Assembly (NCBI GenBank): GCA_021773115.1
Contig: JAJFKS010000003.1
Span: 186,001-250,000, forward strand
DNA length: 64,000 nucleotides
Source: Woeseiaceae bacterium
GTDB taxonomy: Bacteria; Pseudomonadota; Gammaproteobacteria; Steroidobacterales; Woeseiaceae
Direction: 5' to 3'
Below, in pieces: positions 1 to 9,878 of the stretch (the first letter of the stretch is position 1; every line of letters begins with the position of its first letter). Below the pieces are notes generated by a model. The model was not told where the DNA came from, did not search any database, and was given only the letters and a program-made list of their open reading frames with translations. Both the position numbers and the translations under genes were made by a program.

Positions 1-2
1 TT

Positions 3-977
3 GGCATGAGCGTTTTTGCCGTTGACCTGTATTTCGCACAACCTGTTGTCTCAGAGCTTACTTTCGCCAGCGTCCCCGACTTTCTCGCCCAGCCAGGAAA
101 CTGGCGCATTCTTGCCGACCTCGCCTTATTGGGTACCTTTGGTGGCTTCTACAGCGTGCCCTTGTACGCCTTGATTCAGCAACGCTCCAACCGCAAACAT
201 CTGTCGCGAATCATTGCCGCAAATAACATCATCAATTCGTTGTTCATGGTACTTGCCGCAGCGATCAGTATTGCCGTTTTGAAATTGGGATTCTCAATTC
301 CAGAGTTGTTTGTTGTCGTAGCCATTCTTAATGCTCTGGTGGCTATCTACATCTATTCTTTGCTACCCGAATTCCTGATGCGCTTTCTTGCCTGGCTGGT
401 TATCAATATTATTTATCGCATTCAGCCAAGTGGCCTCGAGAATATTCCAAGAAGTGGACCGGCCGTCGTGGTCTGCAACCATGTCAGCTTCATGGATCCG
501 ATCATACTTGGCGGCTCCGTTGCCCGGCCAATGCGATTTGTCATGTACTACAAGATATTCCAGATGCCGTTCCTGAGTTTTGTTTTCCGCAATGCCAGGG
601 CGATTCCCATTGCATCAAGGCACGAAAACGAAGAACTGCTTGAAGCTGCGTTCGAGAAAGTCGACGCCGAACTTGCCGCCGGCAACATCGTTTGTATATT
701 TCCGGAAGGTGGCCTCACCGCGGACGGCAATGTACAAAAGTTTAAACCTGGCATCGAAAAAATCATCGCGAGGCGCGCCGTTCCGGTGATTCCTGTTGCC
801 CTTGGCCGCCTTTGGGGGAGCTGGTTCAGCCGGTGTCGCGACGGTAGACTGCGAAAAATTCCAGGCCGCCTGTTTGCGCGCGTCGCTGTCACAATCGGCG
901 CGCCCGTCGCACCAACGGATGCCACGGCCGAAAAACTCGAATTGCTCGTCAGAACTCTTCGGGGGGATCTGCGCTAA
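3..977 (+). CDS. MFS transporter-PlsC acyltransferase fusion, 3' part
   Basis: The reading frame is open to the left edge, so this is the C-terminal part of a larger gene. The first 135 or so residues hold about four membrane helices typical of the end of an LplT-like major facilitator. They are followed by a PlsC/LPLAT acyltransferase domain with the HX4D catalytic motif (NHVSFMD) and the FPEGG substrate motif. LplT-PlsC fusions take up lysophospholipids and re-acylate them at the inner membrane. Unlike E. coli Aas there is no AMP-binding domain after the acyltransferase; the protein stops about 140 residues after the FPEGG motif. Its 3' end overlaps the convergent AAA/WD40 gene by 29 bases. 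Acyltransferase assignment is firm; the exact acyl donor is unknown. Confidence 0.85.
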   Translation, partial: GMSVFAVDLYFAQPVVSELTFASVPDFLAQPGNWRILADLALLGTFGGFYSVPLYALIQQRSNRKHLSRIIAANNIINSLFMVLAAAISIAVLKLGFSIPELFVVVAILNALVAIYIYSLLPEFLMRFLAWLVINIIYRIQPSGLENIPRSGPAVVVCNHVSFMDPIILGGSVARPMRFVMYYKIFQMPFLSFVFRNARAIPIASRHENEELLEAAFEKVDAELAAGNIVCIFPEGGLTADGNVQKFKPGIEKIIARRAVPVIPVALGRLWGSWFSRCRDGRLRKIPGRLFARVAVTIGAPVAPTDATAEKLELLVRTLRGDLR

Positions 978-3900
978 GACGGGTGCGCCATTCTTGCAGC
1001 AATTTATCCCTGTTGCCGAACAGACCCGCAGTGGATGATGCACTAAAATCGATTTCTGCAAGTTCGAAGTAGGCGTTTCGTGCGACCGGCATGAACATCT
1101 TGTGCCCCGCCGTCGCCGGAGACTTTCCGTCACCGTGCACGAGCCCAGCTCCTTTAAGCGGTCTTGGAACAAAAAGGGCATCCATCCACACCAGGCCCAT
1201 GCTTGATGAATTAACGCGATGTACCCAGCGAGACGTTGCAAAGTAGGCTCGGGCGCCCTTCGCGTCGAAGGCGACTTCCCGAACATCGGACGGTAGCTGC
1301 AACTTTGCCTCAGCGATTCGTCCTTCCGAGAGAATGAACTGACTGGCGACATTGGCGAGGTCAACCAGGATCAGGTGGTCTCCTCGCGGCGAGGCCTTGA
1401 GCAAACGGATACCTTGCGGACTCTGGAACAATTGCTGCGTGCTCCAGTTGCCGTCGCTGTTGCGGCCAAGCAATTGCAACGCCCCGTTCTGATCGCCGAT
1501 ATACAGGGCATCATCCGTCGCGAAGCTGAGTCCGGTGTAGAGCACGCCCGAATCGTATTCAGTCACGATCGTGCCGTCCGAGGTATCAACAATCGATACC
1601 CGGCTACCATTCAATACACCGGCGAATTGACCACCAGGCGACATCGCAAGCTGTGACGCCGGGGGACCGTCGATCTCGACAACAAATGCCAGGGGTTGAC
1701 CATTCGACGCTTGCCAGACTCGCATCGAATTGTCTTCAGCGACGCTGGCGATCAGCTGTCCGGCGGGATCGATGGCCAAAAGATTCACCTCGGCGCGATG
1801 GCCAACGAAACTGATATCGTTGCTCAACGCTACGAGATCCTCAAAGCTGCTGCCGGTCGGAAGTACATGAACATGCCCACTTGGATCACCAATGGCCACG
1901 AACCGTCCATCGGGTGATGCTGCGAGCGTTCGATCACCGGACGGACTCCAGACAAGATGATCGTCAGATTGCTGAACGCGGCTCTCGGCAACATGTGTGC
2001 CCGGTACTCGCCAGAACCGCGGCAATTCATTCCTGCTACCGGTCAACAGCAATTGCTCGTCCTGGCTGAAAGCGAGCAGATCGCGCCCTTCCCCGGTCAT
2101 CCTGACACCCAGTGGCGGTCCAATAAGTCGGCCGTTTTCGCTGCTGAAAATTTGAAAACCGGCCTTCGCCGTGCCAGCGGCGACCAGATTGCCAGAAGGC
2201 GAAAATGCCATTTGCCAGTTGCCGCGACCCCGGTCTTCAAGCAGCGGCGCCTGCGGCTTGTCGATGTCCCATAGTGAAACACCGGCCTCCGGATATACGG
2301 CACCCAGAGTCTCGCCGTCCGCGGAGAGGTGAATCGCGCTCGGCTGCGACGCCAGGTCGAACTGGCCCAAAAGTTCACTTGTCTGGAAGTCCCAAACTCG
2401 GACCGCACGATCAAAGTCTGCGACCGCCACACGATGGCCCGCGGCATCGATTGCAGTCAGTGCGGGTACGCCGGCTACAACAACTTCCGACGTCAAGACG
2501 CCGTTTTCAAGACCCCAGATTTCAAGCCGCGTCTCGACATCACTACGTCGTTCAACGAAAACACCGGATCCATCCGGTGTCAACACCGCACGATTACTGG
2601 GTGCCCCAACTGCGAGGCTGTCGATCTTGTCGCCTGTCGCCGTGTCCCATAAATTGACGGTGTCCTGTGTGGCAGTGACCAGGCGTCGAGCCGAGCTGTC
2701 GAGACCGACCAGCAATTCACTTTCCGGCAGGGCGATGGCACGCACAGGTTCCGCAAATGCCAAATCCCAGATGCGTGCGCTGTCGCTTTGCATTGCGCGC
2801 GCAACGGCATAACGACCGGTGCGATCGAACCAGATGTTGTCCGTCTCGCGCTCAAGTGGATCGGGAATGTTCAAGCCTCGCTGAAAATACTCGACGGCAC
2901 CCTGTGAATTGAGTTTTAGATTCCAGCCGACAAGCTGCCCGGCGACGCCAAGGCTTTCGTCGCGCACACTGATGCTCCATGTGCCACTCAATGTCTCGCC
3001 GATTAACTCTCGGAGTTGTGCGGCCGGAATTTGAATGTCGTCATTGCTTGACGCATGCTCGAGGCCTGTTTCAATCTCGACCGCTCGGCCGGACGGCGCG
3101 ATAATCTTGATTCTGAGATCTGCCAGACGCGTATGACTGATATTCAGAGTCAAGCCGATGCGGCTAACCGCTCCTTCACGATCTACGATGACACGCCGCA
3201 CCAGTGGGCCGACCTCCAGGGCGGTAACGGTCCACGGATCACGCGCCTGCAATCCCTGTGGTGTATAGGAGTACTGGCTGATCTTGGATCCGACGGCCGT
3301 TGTCAGAATCGTGCCGACCGAGTCGAAAACGGCGTTTCCTTCCGGAAGGTTGGGCAAGGTTCGAAGCAGAAGCGGATAATCATCAGCGAGCAACGCAGCC
3401 GCGCGCTGGCGTCGCACCGTAGTTGGCAGGATCAAAGCCTTGATTCTCGCGAGCAGTGCTCGATCCCGATTCTCCTCGAGAATAGCGCTCTGCGACTGGC
3501 GATCCCAAAACCCGGCCTCAAATTGTTCCGCCAATCGTCCGGGATTGCGCAAACTCGCCGTCAGCGCTGCAATCTCAAAAATTTCAGCCTCGTCAGTTGC
3601 GACCAGGGCCCGCTTCTGAAGAAATCCACGGTAGATGTTCTCCGCAGTTTCCGCATGCCCAGGAAACGAACGAAAGCTCTCGAAGGCTTCCGTTGCAACC
3701 TGCAACTCGACCGCCTCAGACGCGATCGTTCGCGCGTAAGGAATTGGCAACCACTGTGTGTACCAAAACGGAACCATTGCAATAAGCAGAATTACACCCA
3801 AAACGATGGCCGGCGTTTTGAGGCGAGTCGGCAGGTTTTCATTCGCCCATCGTGAGGTGAACACCGCTTCGTAAATCCGGTTACGAACTTTAACGTTGCT

Positions 3901-5013
3901 GTCTTCGTCAATCGTCAGCAGGCCAATGGCCATTAGCCGTCGCTGCGCTGCCGAACCCAGATCAGCAGGAACCTTGATACCCTTGCGTATCTTTCCGTAC
4001 AAACTCAATAACGGCTCGCAGCGTTTGTCACCTGTCGCAATTGCCCGATGAATGTGGCTCATGTGTGGCTCGCTATGCAAAGCCGCACGTCCGGCCAGCT
4101 GATGAAACACCAGCCGATCAACCATGTCCTCGATATCTTCTCTCTGCTCGTCCCGAGCAACCGCACGCGCCAGTTTTTGTGTCAGGTAGGGTTGTCCATT
4201 CGTCCAGTAGAATATGCGGTCGAGAGCAACTTCTGCGTCATCGCGTGCACGGTTCAACTCAGTCGCAAACAGACCGATCTCCTGACGCGAAAAATCGTCC
4301 AGCAAAATTTGCTGGGTAACATTGAATGGTGATAGTTCCGCTTCCTGAATCAAACTCACTGGATCGCATTCACCGAGCAGCACGAAACTCAAGCGCGTAA
4401 AGTCAGGATCAGTGGTACGCGCGTTATGAGCTGCGCGAATGCTGCTCAGAAATTGATCAGCGTAGCCGAGATCTTCAATACACTGGATTTCGTCGACGAA
4501 CACGACGATCTGTTCGGGGATATGTTGCAGGATAACTTCGGAATAAAATTCAAATAAACGTTGTCGATTACTGAGAATTGATTTGTCCTGCCACCAGTTT
4601 TGCAGGTCAAATCGTATCCGCAGCTGGCGCAATAGACGATAAGCAACACTGTAATACCAGCGTCCGGACTCGGTACCGCTATCACGATCACCGAGTTGGG
4701 CGAGATCGAGTATGGCAACTTTGTAGCCGTTGCTTTCCAGTCGCGCGTTAGTCGCTGCAATCAGGCTCGACTTTCCGCTACGCGCAGGTGCGACCACGTG
4801 TGCATAGCGACCAGACGTTACGGCATCGTACAAAAGTCGATCCGCCCGCCGCTGTATATAACCAGCGCGAACGGCGTGCAATGTGTTACCGACGCTGAAG
4901 AATTCGCCGGTTGCATCGAGGTCCACGCGTTGTTTTCCCGGATCTATGTCGGTGGAATCACCTGCCACATTGCACCCCGTCAAATCGATTGCTGTATTCT
5001 CTTTATTTTTCAC
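949..5013 (-). CDS. Membrane AAA-like ATPase with P-domain and WD40 propeller
   Basis: A 1354-residue multidomain protein. Residues 40-390 form an AAA-like (AAA_35/STAND-type) NTPase with a Walker A at 75-82 (APARSGKS) and Walker B at 170-175 (VVFVDE). A single membrane helix lies near 400-418. An alpha-helical linker follows, then at about 605-705 a region that reads as a proprotein-convertase P/Homo-B domain (DLRIKI-P-G core, then GTWSISVRDE and G-W-L end). From about 715 to the end there are WD40-like repeats (SGNLVAAGT, DPAGQLIASVAED and others). The helix would put the ATPase in the cytoplasm and the P-domain and propeller in the periplasm. The start is GTG with no clear SD, so the N-terminus is uncertain. 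It diverges from the kinase gene with only 11 bases between starts. Function unknown; a signal-sensing or scaffold ATPase is likely. Confidence 0.8.
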   Translation of the reverse strand: MKNKENTAIDLTGCNVAGDSTDIDPGKQRVDLDATGEFFSVGNTLHAVRAGYIQRRADRLLYDAVTSGRYAHVVAPARSGKSSLIAATNARLESNGYKVAILDLAQLGDRDSGTESGRWYYSVAYRLLRQLRIRFDLQNWWQDKSILSNRQRLFEFYSEVILQHIPEQIVVFVDEIQCIEDLGYADQFLSSIRAAHNARTTDPDFTRLSFVLLGECDPVSLIQEAELSPFNVTQQILLDDFSRQEIGLFATELNRARDDAEVALDRIFYWTNGQPYLTQKLARAVARDEQREDIEDMVDRLVFHQLAGRAALHSEPHMSHIHRAIATGDKRCEPLLSLYGKIRKGIKVPADLGSAAQRRLMAIGLLTIDEDSNVKVRNRIYEAVFTSRWANENLPTRLKTPAIVLGVILLIAMVPFWYTQWLPIPYARTIASEAVELQVATEAFESFRSFPGHAETAENIYRGFLQKRALVATDEAEIFEIAALTASLRNPGRLAEQFEAGFWDRQSQSAILEENRDRALLARIKALILPTTVRRQRAAALLADDYPLLLRTLPNLPEGNAVFDSVGTILTTAVGSKISQYSYTPQGLQARDPWTVTALEVGPLVRRVIVDREGAVSRIGLTLNISHTRLADLRIKIIAPSGRAVEIETGLEHASSNDDIQIPAAQLRELIGETLSGTWSISVRDESLGVAGQLVGWNLKLNSQGAVEYFQRGLNIPDPLERETDNIWFDRTGRYAVARAMQSDSARIWDLAFAEPVRAIALPESELLVGLDSSARRLVTATQDTVNLWDTATGDKIDSLAVGAPSNRAVLTPDGSGVFVERRSDVETRLEIWGLENGVLTSEVVVAGVPALTAIDAAGHRVAVADFDRAVRVWDFQTSELLGQFDLASQPSAIHLSADGETLGAVYPEAGVSLWDIDKPQAPLLEDRGRGNWQMAFSPSGNLVAAGTAKAGFQIFSSENGRLIGPPLGVRMTGEGRDLLAFSQDEQLLLTGSRNELPRFWRVPGTHVAESRVQQSDDHLVWSPSGDRTLAASPDGRFVAIGDPSGHVHVLPTGSSFEDLVALSNDISFVGHRAEVNLLAIDPAGQLIASVAEDNSMRVWQASNGQPLAFVVEIDGPPASQLAMSPGGQFAGVLNGSRVSIVDTSDGTIVTEYDSGVLYTGLSFATDDALYIGDQNGALQLLGRNSDGNWSTQQLFQSPQGIRLLKASPRGDHLILVDLANVASQFILSEGRIAEAKLQLPSDVREVAFDAKGARAYFATSRWVHRVNSSSMGLVWMDALFVPRPLKGAGLVHGDGKSPATAGHKMFMPVARNAYFELAEIDFSASSTAGLFGNRDKLLQEWRTRLSADPPEEF

Positions 5014-5024
5014 GGCAACTGCCA

Positions 5025-5678
5025 GTGCATAGTAAAGAGTTGTTGAAAAAGGACCTGTTTGGCGAGGTTTGGCGAATCACTGAAGGTGATGCGACCGCCA
5101 TCTTGCGCGATACCGGGCCGGCGCGATGGTGGCTCGCCTGGCTTGCACGCGGGCTGCTCCGACGTGAAGTCCGTGCCTTGAACGCGCTGCGGGGCGTTGC
5201 AAACATCCCGCAGCTGCTGAGAAACGATCGATCGACCCTGGTGCGAAGCTACCTGCCCGGCGTACCGATGTTTGAAGGCCGTCCGGATGATGCAATCTTT
5301 TTTGCTGATGCTGCGCGATTGCTGCGTCGCGTTCATCGCGCCGGTGTAGCGCATAACGACCTTGCCAAGGAACCTAACGTCTTGCTGTGCGACGATGGCA
5401 CGCCGTCTTTTGTGGACTTTCAGCTGGCCACGTATTCGCGCAAGCGAGGTCGACTGTTCCGAGCCGCCGCGCGCGAAGATATTCGTCACCTCCTGAAGCA
5501 CAAGCGGACTTACAGGCCGGATCTTCTGACGACTCGAGAGCGTTCCATCCTCGATACTCCATCACTACCGTCCCGTGCCTGGATGACCCTGTTCAAGCCC
5601 GCCTACATTTTTGTCACACGACGTCTATTCGGCTGGTCCGACCGCGAAGGTGCCGCAGACCGCGGGCGAGAGATCTAA
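5025..5678 (+). CDS. Small predicted protein kinase-like phosphotransferase
   Basis: About 217 residues if the GTG at 5025 is used; this start avoids overlapping the divergent AAA gene, while a TTG further upstream would overlap it. The core shows a kinase-like catalytic loop HNDLAKEPNVLL near the middle and a metal-binding FVDFQLA, where DFQ replaces the usual DFG. The glycine loop and ATP-anchoring lysine are not obvious. The C-terminus is basic and hydrophobic, suggesting membrane association. The pattern resembles RIO/KdkA-like small bacterial kinases that act on lipopolysaccharide or proteins, but the substrate cannot be read. The tight head-to-head pairing with the AAA/WD40 gene may be functional or accidental. 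Confidence 0.7.
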   Translation: MHSKELLKKDLFGEVWRITEGDATAILRDTGPARWWLAWLARGLLRREVRALNALRGVANIPQLLRNDRSTLVRSYLPGVPMFEGRPDDAIFFADAARLLRRVHRAGVAHNDLAKEPNVLLCDDGTPSFVDFQLATYSRKRGRLFRAAAREDIRHLLKHKRTYRPDLLTTRERSILDTPSLPSRAWMTLFKPAYIFVTRRLFGWSDREGAADRGREI

Positions 5679-5735
5679 ATTCAGAAGCCGACATTAGGTA
5701 TACTCGCGCTGCCGAACGAACACTCAGGAACCCCA

Positions 5736-5984
5736 ATGGACTATTGCCACCAACACAATCTGGTCGAACCGTCGACCGCCGGGCGCGCGCGCCCATTTGG
5801 GATCCGGGTCACACTGCCTGCGACGGATACGCTCAGAAAAGTCCTCGGTGACAACTGGGAGCGTCTGCATTGGTACCCTGACGAGCAGCAGCGCGATGAG
5901 GCCTTCGAGCAGATGGCGACTCGTCACGGCTATTACCGAACGACCGACGCACCGACCCAGGTCCTTGAGAAGATCCGTCGCTAG
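5736..5984 (+). CDS. Conserved small protein of unknown function
   Basis: An 82-residue soluble protein with an ATG start and an AGGAA Shine-Dalgarno six bases upstream. The central part (PFGIRVTLPATDTLRKVLG followed by WERLHWYP) reads like a folded, conserved protein rather than a chance frame, with no signal peptide or membrane helix. Its last four bases overlap the convergent patatin gene. I do not recognise the family and assign no function. Confidence 0.7.
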   Translation: MDYCHQHNLVEPSTAGRARPFGIRVTLPATDTLRKVLGDNWERLHWYPDEQQRDEAFEQMATRHGYYRTTDAPTQVLEKIRR

Positions 5985-8218
5985 CGCGGTATCGTGCCAA
6001 TAAACAGGTAGAAGTTCGTCTCGCCGTGCTCAGCGAAGCCGGCCGCGAAAAACACCGGTCCGAAATAAGAATCTATCCCCGCGAAAATACTGCCGTTAAT
6101 CCGCATCGAGTCGAAATCGATAGCGGAACGAGTTTGCCAGACATTACCTGCTTCTGCGGACATACCGAGGTAGATCGGTGTTTCAAACAGGTCGCCGGTT
6201 GTATCGCCGACCTGACGGTAGTAAATGACACGCGCCAGCGCTGCATGCGGCCCGCTGATCTCACCGCCCTCAAGGCCAGACAGGTTCAGGAATCCGCCCA
6301 GCGGAAAAAAGTCCTGCACGGTATTGTCAGAACTTAAAGTCGTCGCATAGCGTAGCCCAAGCTGGACGCTGCTCTTGCCGCGACTGAAGGTTTGCGAGAA
6401 ATCACCTTCAACAGTATCGAACTTATAATCGGCGCCCAATCCCGGCCGTGACAGATTCCAGACGATATCGCCCAACATGCCACTTCTCGGGAAACGCGAA
6501 TTGTCAGTGGAATCCACTCGAAGTCGCGCAAAAATCCCGCCGGTTTCGAACTCCAGACCGGTCAGTACCGGATCACCGACCTTGACCCGCGCACTACCGG
6601 CGCCGCGAAAGGCACCGATCCTGAATTCGCCGATCGTGCCAAGTTCGCGGCCAATATCGAAGCCAACATCGCCTTGCGAAACGCGGTAACGCGCGACCGT
6701 GTCGTTGCCGGTGAAAACGTTCAAATTGGATTGGCCCGCCACCAGTCGCGGTGCGAAGAACCAACGCGAGTCGAAGCTCAGTGGCTGGTAGAACTCGCTG
6801 CGCAAGGTCGGATCTGTTCCAAGTTGCAGGTCCGTGCGCCACTCCGCTCCGAGCCGGTTCAATCCTGCTTTGGTCAGGCGTGCCGCCAGATTGAATGAGG
6901 TAGTCCCCTCAAAATCGTCTTCCAGCGAAATGCCAAACTGCAGGAAATTCGGGCCCCAGCTTTTCGCCGTCGCCTGGTATTCGACGCCGGTGGCACCGTT
7001 TTCCTTAACCAGGCGATAGCCGACATGCTCGTACAGGCGCAAGCCGTACATGCGATTCGCATTCTGTGCGAGTACCGCGTGGTCGATGGGGTCGCCCGCC
7101 CTGACACTCAGTCGCGAATCAAAGACCCTGGACGCCAGTTGGCCATCATGCACCACGCGCACGAAGGCGAGTTTTGCATCATCCTTCGGCAAACGTTTTC
7201 GTTCGGCCAAATGCGTTTCCCAGTCGTCCGCGGATAGCGAAAGTTTGCGGAGACTCTGTTCTTTTTCAAGGACCGCCTGACGACCGGGCTCTACGGTATC
7301 GGCAATGTCTGCGAAATTACTCGAGGCATACACGCCCAGTTTCGGTCTGATCAGGACGTCTTCATCACCCAACTTCTCGATTTGTCGCAAGGTTTCCTTG
7401 CGGATCACAATCGTTAACATCTGTTCCGAGATCGTCAGCACGGATTCCAGTTCGTCAGACTTGTATAAGGGAAATTCGACGTCAACAGCGATAATGATAT
7501 CCACGCCCATGGTTTTCATGACGTCGACCGGCAGATTGCCAACGATGCCCCCGTCGACAAGCAATCGACCGTTGACTCGCGCTGGTGAAAATACGCCAGG
7601 CACCGTCATGCTTGCGCGAATCGATTGTGTCAAGTCGCCGCTATCGAGGACCACAGCCTCACCGGCAACGATGTCTGAAGCAATTGCGCGAAATGGAATT
7701 GGCAAATCGTCGAAGTTTTCGATATGTGACGCGGACAAGGTCAATTCTCGCAGCAACAGGTCGAGTTTTTGTCCCTGTATCACACCCTTGGGCAACAACA
7801 GGTCACCGTCGCGAATACCGAGCTCAAAGTTAATCGGGAACTCGCGTTCGTCCTGCTTGCGACGGAAGCTTAAATCTTTACGGTCCGGCTTGTCCGAGAG
7901 CGTGCCGGTCCAGTCGATCGTCTTGACCAGGTGTTCGAGTTCATCGGCGGTAACTCCTGTCGCATACAGCCCGCCGACGATAGCGCCCATGCTGGTTCCG
8001 GCGATCGCATCCACAGGAATATGCAGGCGTTCCAGTTCTTTCAGGACGCCGACGTGCGCTGCACCACGCGCGCCTCCACCACCCAGGACCAGACCAATAC
8101 GCGGACGCGCCTCCTCAATGGCTGAATCGTCTTCGGCAGCATCGGCGATCTGCAAAATCAGGCCGCTGCAGGCCAAGGCAAGCGCCAATCGACCAGGGAT
8201 TTTGCGAGTCTCGATCAT
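5981..8218 (-). CDS. Patatin-like phospholipase with POTRA and outer-membrane beta-barrel (PlpD type)
   Basis: A 745-residue protein with an N-terminal signal peptide (ATG at 8218; a TTG 12 bases upstream is also possible). Residues about 38-330 are a patatin lipase: GGGGARG oxyanion loop, nucleophile elbow GTSMG and the DGG catalytic aspartate motif. Next comes a single POTRA-like domain around 345-420 (LAFVRVV, GLRLYEHVGY). The rest is a beta-rich Omp85/surface-antigen barrel. This architecture matches type Vd autotransporters such as PlpD, in which the lipase is exported through its own barrel. The final residues (FIGTIPR) do not end in the usual aromatic. A surface or secreted phospholipase A is the likely activity. 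Confidence 0.9.
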   Translation of the reverse strand: MIETRKIPGRLALALACSGLILQIADAAEDDSAIEEARPRIGLVLGGGGARGAAHVGVLKELERLHIPVDAIAGTSMGAIVGGLYATGVTADELEHLVKTIDWTGTLSDKPDRKDLSFRRKQDEREFPINFELGIRDGDLLLPKGVIQGQKLDLLLRELTLSASHIENFDDLPIPFRAIASDIVAGEAVVLDSGDLTQSIRASMTVPGVFSPARVNGRLLVDGGIVGNLPVDVMKTMGVDIIIAVDVEFPLYKSDELESVLTISEQMLTIVIRKETLRQIEKLGDEDVLIRPKLGVYASSNFADIADTVEPGRQAVLEKEQSLRKLSLSADDWETHLAERKRLPKDDAKLAFVRVVHDGQLASRVFDSRLSVRAGDPIDHAVLAQNANRMYGLRLYEHVGYRLVKENGATGVEYQATAKSWGPNFLQFGISLEDDFEGTTSFNLAARLTKAGLNRLGAEWRTDLQLGTDPTLRSEFYQPLSFDSRWFFAPRLVAGQSNLNVFTGNDTVARYRVSQGDVGFDIGRELGTIGEFRIGAFRGAGSARVKVGDPVLTGLEFETGGIFARLRVDSTDNSRFPRSGMLGDIVWNLSRPGLGADYKFDTVEGDFSQTFSRGKSSVQLGLRYATTLSSDNTVQDFFPLGGFLNLSGLEGGEISGPHAALARVIYYRQVGDTTGDLFETPIYLGMSAEAGNVWQTRSAIDFDSMRINGSIFAGIDSYFGPVFFAAGFAEHGETNFYLFIGTIPR

Positions 8219-8288
8219 CTGGATGCTCAAAAGCCGGAATTAGCTGAGGCGCAATTATAATGATTGCAAGCAGAAAATGTTGCGGAAG

Positions 8289-9878
8289 CTACGTCACCCT
8301 GAGCGAGTCGGCGTATTCCACCAGGTTCTGCATTTCAGTCTCCTGAGTGTCGGCACTCCAGTTAATCTCCGTCGCCGCCAACACCGCAACTGCCGTATAC
8401 AGGGATCGACCCTGGTCACTGTCCAGGCCGATCATCATGCGACGGAACACAATATCGGTCAGTGTGGTCGCAAACTCCTCACGAATCGCAAACAGCACTT
8501 CAGCGGCCAGATGAACACCATCGTCGTTCAAGGTTTTCTGTAGTGTTGCATCACGATTCGCCAGATCTATGATGTTGCTGGCACGACCACCGTAGATTGA
8601 CAACAATCGGTCGACGCCCTTATCTGACAGCAGCTTGGACGCCAACAATAATTCGCGCGCGCGGTCGACGCCCCAGGCACCGGGCAATAGCGTATCGGCG
8701 GTACGGCATGTTGGCGATTTTCTGCGCAAAATCCGGGCAAGCTTGTCGACGGTTTGTTCGGCGAGATTGCGGTACGTCGTCAACTTGCCGCCGATAATCG
8801 AGACCAGCCCTTTCGCAATATTGCGATTGGTCTTGATGATGTGACGGCGAGTGATCGCCGATTCGGGCCCCTTGTCCCTGTGAGGCAAGGGCCGAACTCC
8901 AGCATAGGCAAAATGTATATCCGCAATCTGCAGCCTGGCGTTTGGAAAAACCCGGTTGGTTTCGTTTAGCAGGTAATCAACTTCCTCGCGACTGGCTCGA
9001 ATCCGGTCAAGGCTGTCGTTGTAACGAATATCTGTCGTTCCAATCAGGAATTGCTCATTCCATGGGATGATAAAAACGGGTCGACCGTCTGCTGCCGCTT
9101 CGACGTAAAACGCGTCTTTGGGTGCACCCTCGAACTGGCCGACAACAATGTGGCTACCTTTCGTACCACCAACAAATCGATCGACCTGGTGCGGTGCGGC
9201 TTTCAGGACCTCATCGACCCAGGGTCCGGCTGCATTCACAACGCTGCGCACCGAGATGGCCGTTTGCTCGCCCTGGCGGTCGGAGTACACGAGTGACGAG
9301 ATGCACCCTTTAAGCACGCGAATCTCACACACCGTGCAATAGGTCTTGATATCTGCCCCAGCGGATTGCGCCGCCAGCAGATTTTCCATCACCAGGCGTT
9401 CAGCAAAAGTCACTTGCGCATCGTAGTAGCGTGCCGCACCGAGCAAACCCTCATCCCTCAGCCCCGGCACCTCCTCCTTGATCCCGTTTCGATCCAGCAT
9501 GTCGTGACGTGGCAATCGCTTGCCGAATGACAGGATGTCGTACGCAATCATCCCAAGGCGAATCAGGGCGCGGCCACGCCTTGCTCCCGAAAATATGGGA
9601 ATGCTGATGCGCAAGGCTTGCACCAGGTGGCCAGCAATTTGCCGCAGGCAACGCCGTTCGCGCAGGGACTCATACACGAGAGGCAGCTCACCGTATTCCA
9701 GATAACGCAAACCGCCGTGAATGAGCCTGCTGGATACCGCAGAGGTACCGCTGCACATGTCATTCTTATCCAGAACTATGACCTTCAGGCCGCGCAGCGC
9801 CGCATCACGTGCTATCCCGGCGCCATTAATCCCGGCGCCGATAATCGCGACATCGTAGCTTTGTGAATCTGAATTCAT
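8289..9878 (-). CDS. glpD: Glycerol-3-phosphate dehydrogenase, FAD-dependent
   Basis: A 529-residue membrane-associated flavoprotein that oxidises glycerol 3-phosphate to dihydroxyacetone phosphate and feeds electrons to quinone. The N-terminal dinucleotide-binding fold (IIGAGINGAGIARDAA) and the GlpD signature SSRLIHGGLRYLE are clear, and the length is normal. Its ATG overlaps the proA stop by one base (TGATG), so it is translationally coupled as the last gene of the ilvN-proB-proA-glpD unit. Glycerol kinase lies 28 kb away at 37.5-39.0 kb, so the glycerol pathway is split. Confidence 0.95.
   Translation of the reverse strand: MNSDSQSYDVAIIGAGINGAGIARDAALRGLKVIVLDKNDMCSGTSAVSSRLIHGGLRYLEYGELPLVYESLRERRCLRQIAGHLVQALRISIPIFSGARRGRALIRLGMIAYDILSFGKRLPRHDMLDRNGIKEEVPGLRDEGLLGAARYYDAQVTFAERLVMENLLAAQSAGADIKTYCTVCEIRVLKGCISSLVYSDRQGEQTAISVRSVVNAAGPWVDEVLKAAPHQVDRFVGGTKGSHIVVGQFEGAPKDAFYVEAAADGRPVFIIPWNEQFLIGTTDIRYNDSLDRIRASREEVDYLLNETNRVFPNARLQIADIHFAYAGVRPLPHRDKGPESAITRRHIIKTNRNIAKGLVSIIGGKLTTYRNLAEQTVDKLARILRRKSPTCRTADTLLPGAWGVDRARELLLASKLLSDKGVDRLLSIYGGRASNIIDLANRDATLQKTLNDDGVHLAAEVLFAIREEFATTLTDIVFRRMMIGLDSDQGRSLYTAVAVLAATEINWSADTQETEMQNLVEYADSLRVT

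Noticed and set aside
7305-8243. A 312-codon serine-rich plus-strand frame opposite the patatin gene.
   Set aside because: Patatin active-site motifs lie on the other strand; composition is typical of an antisense frame.
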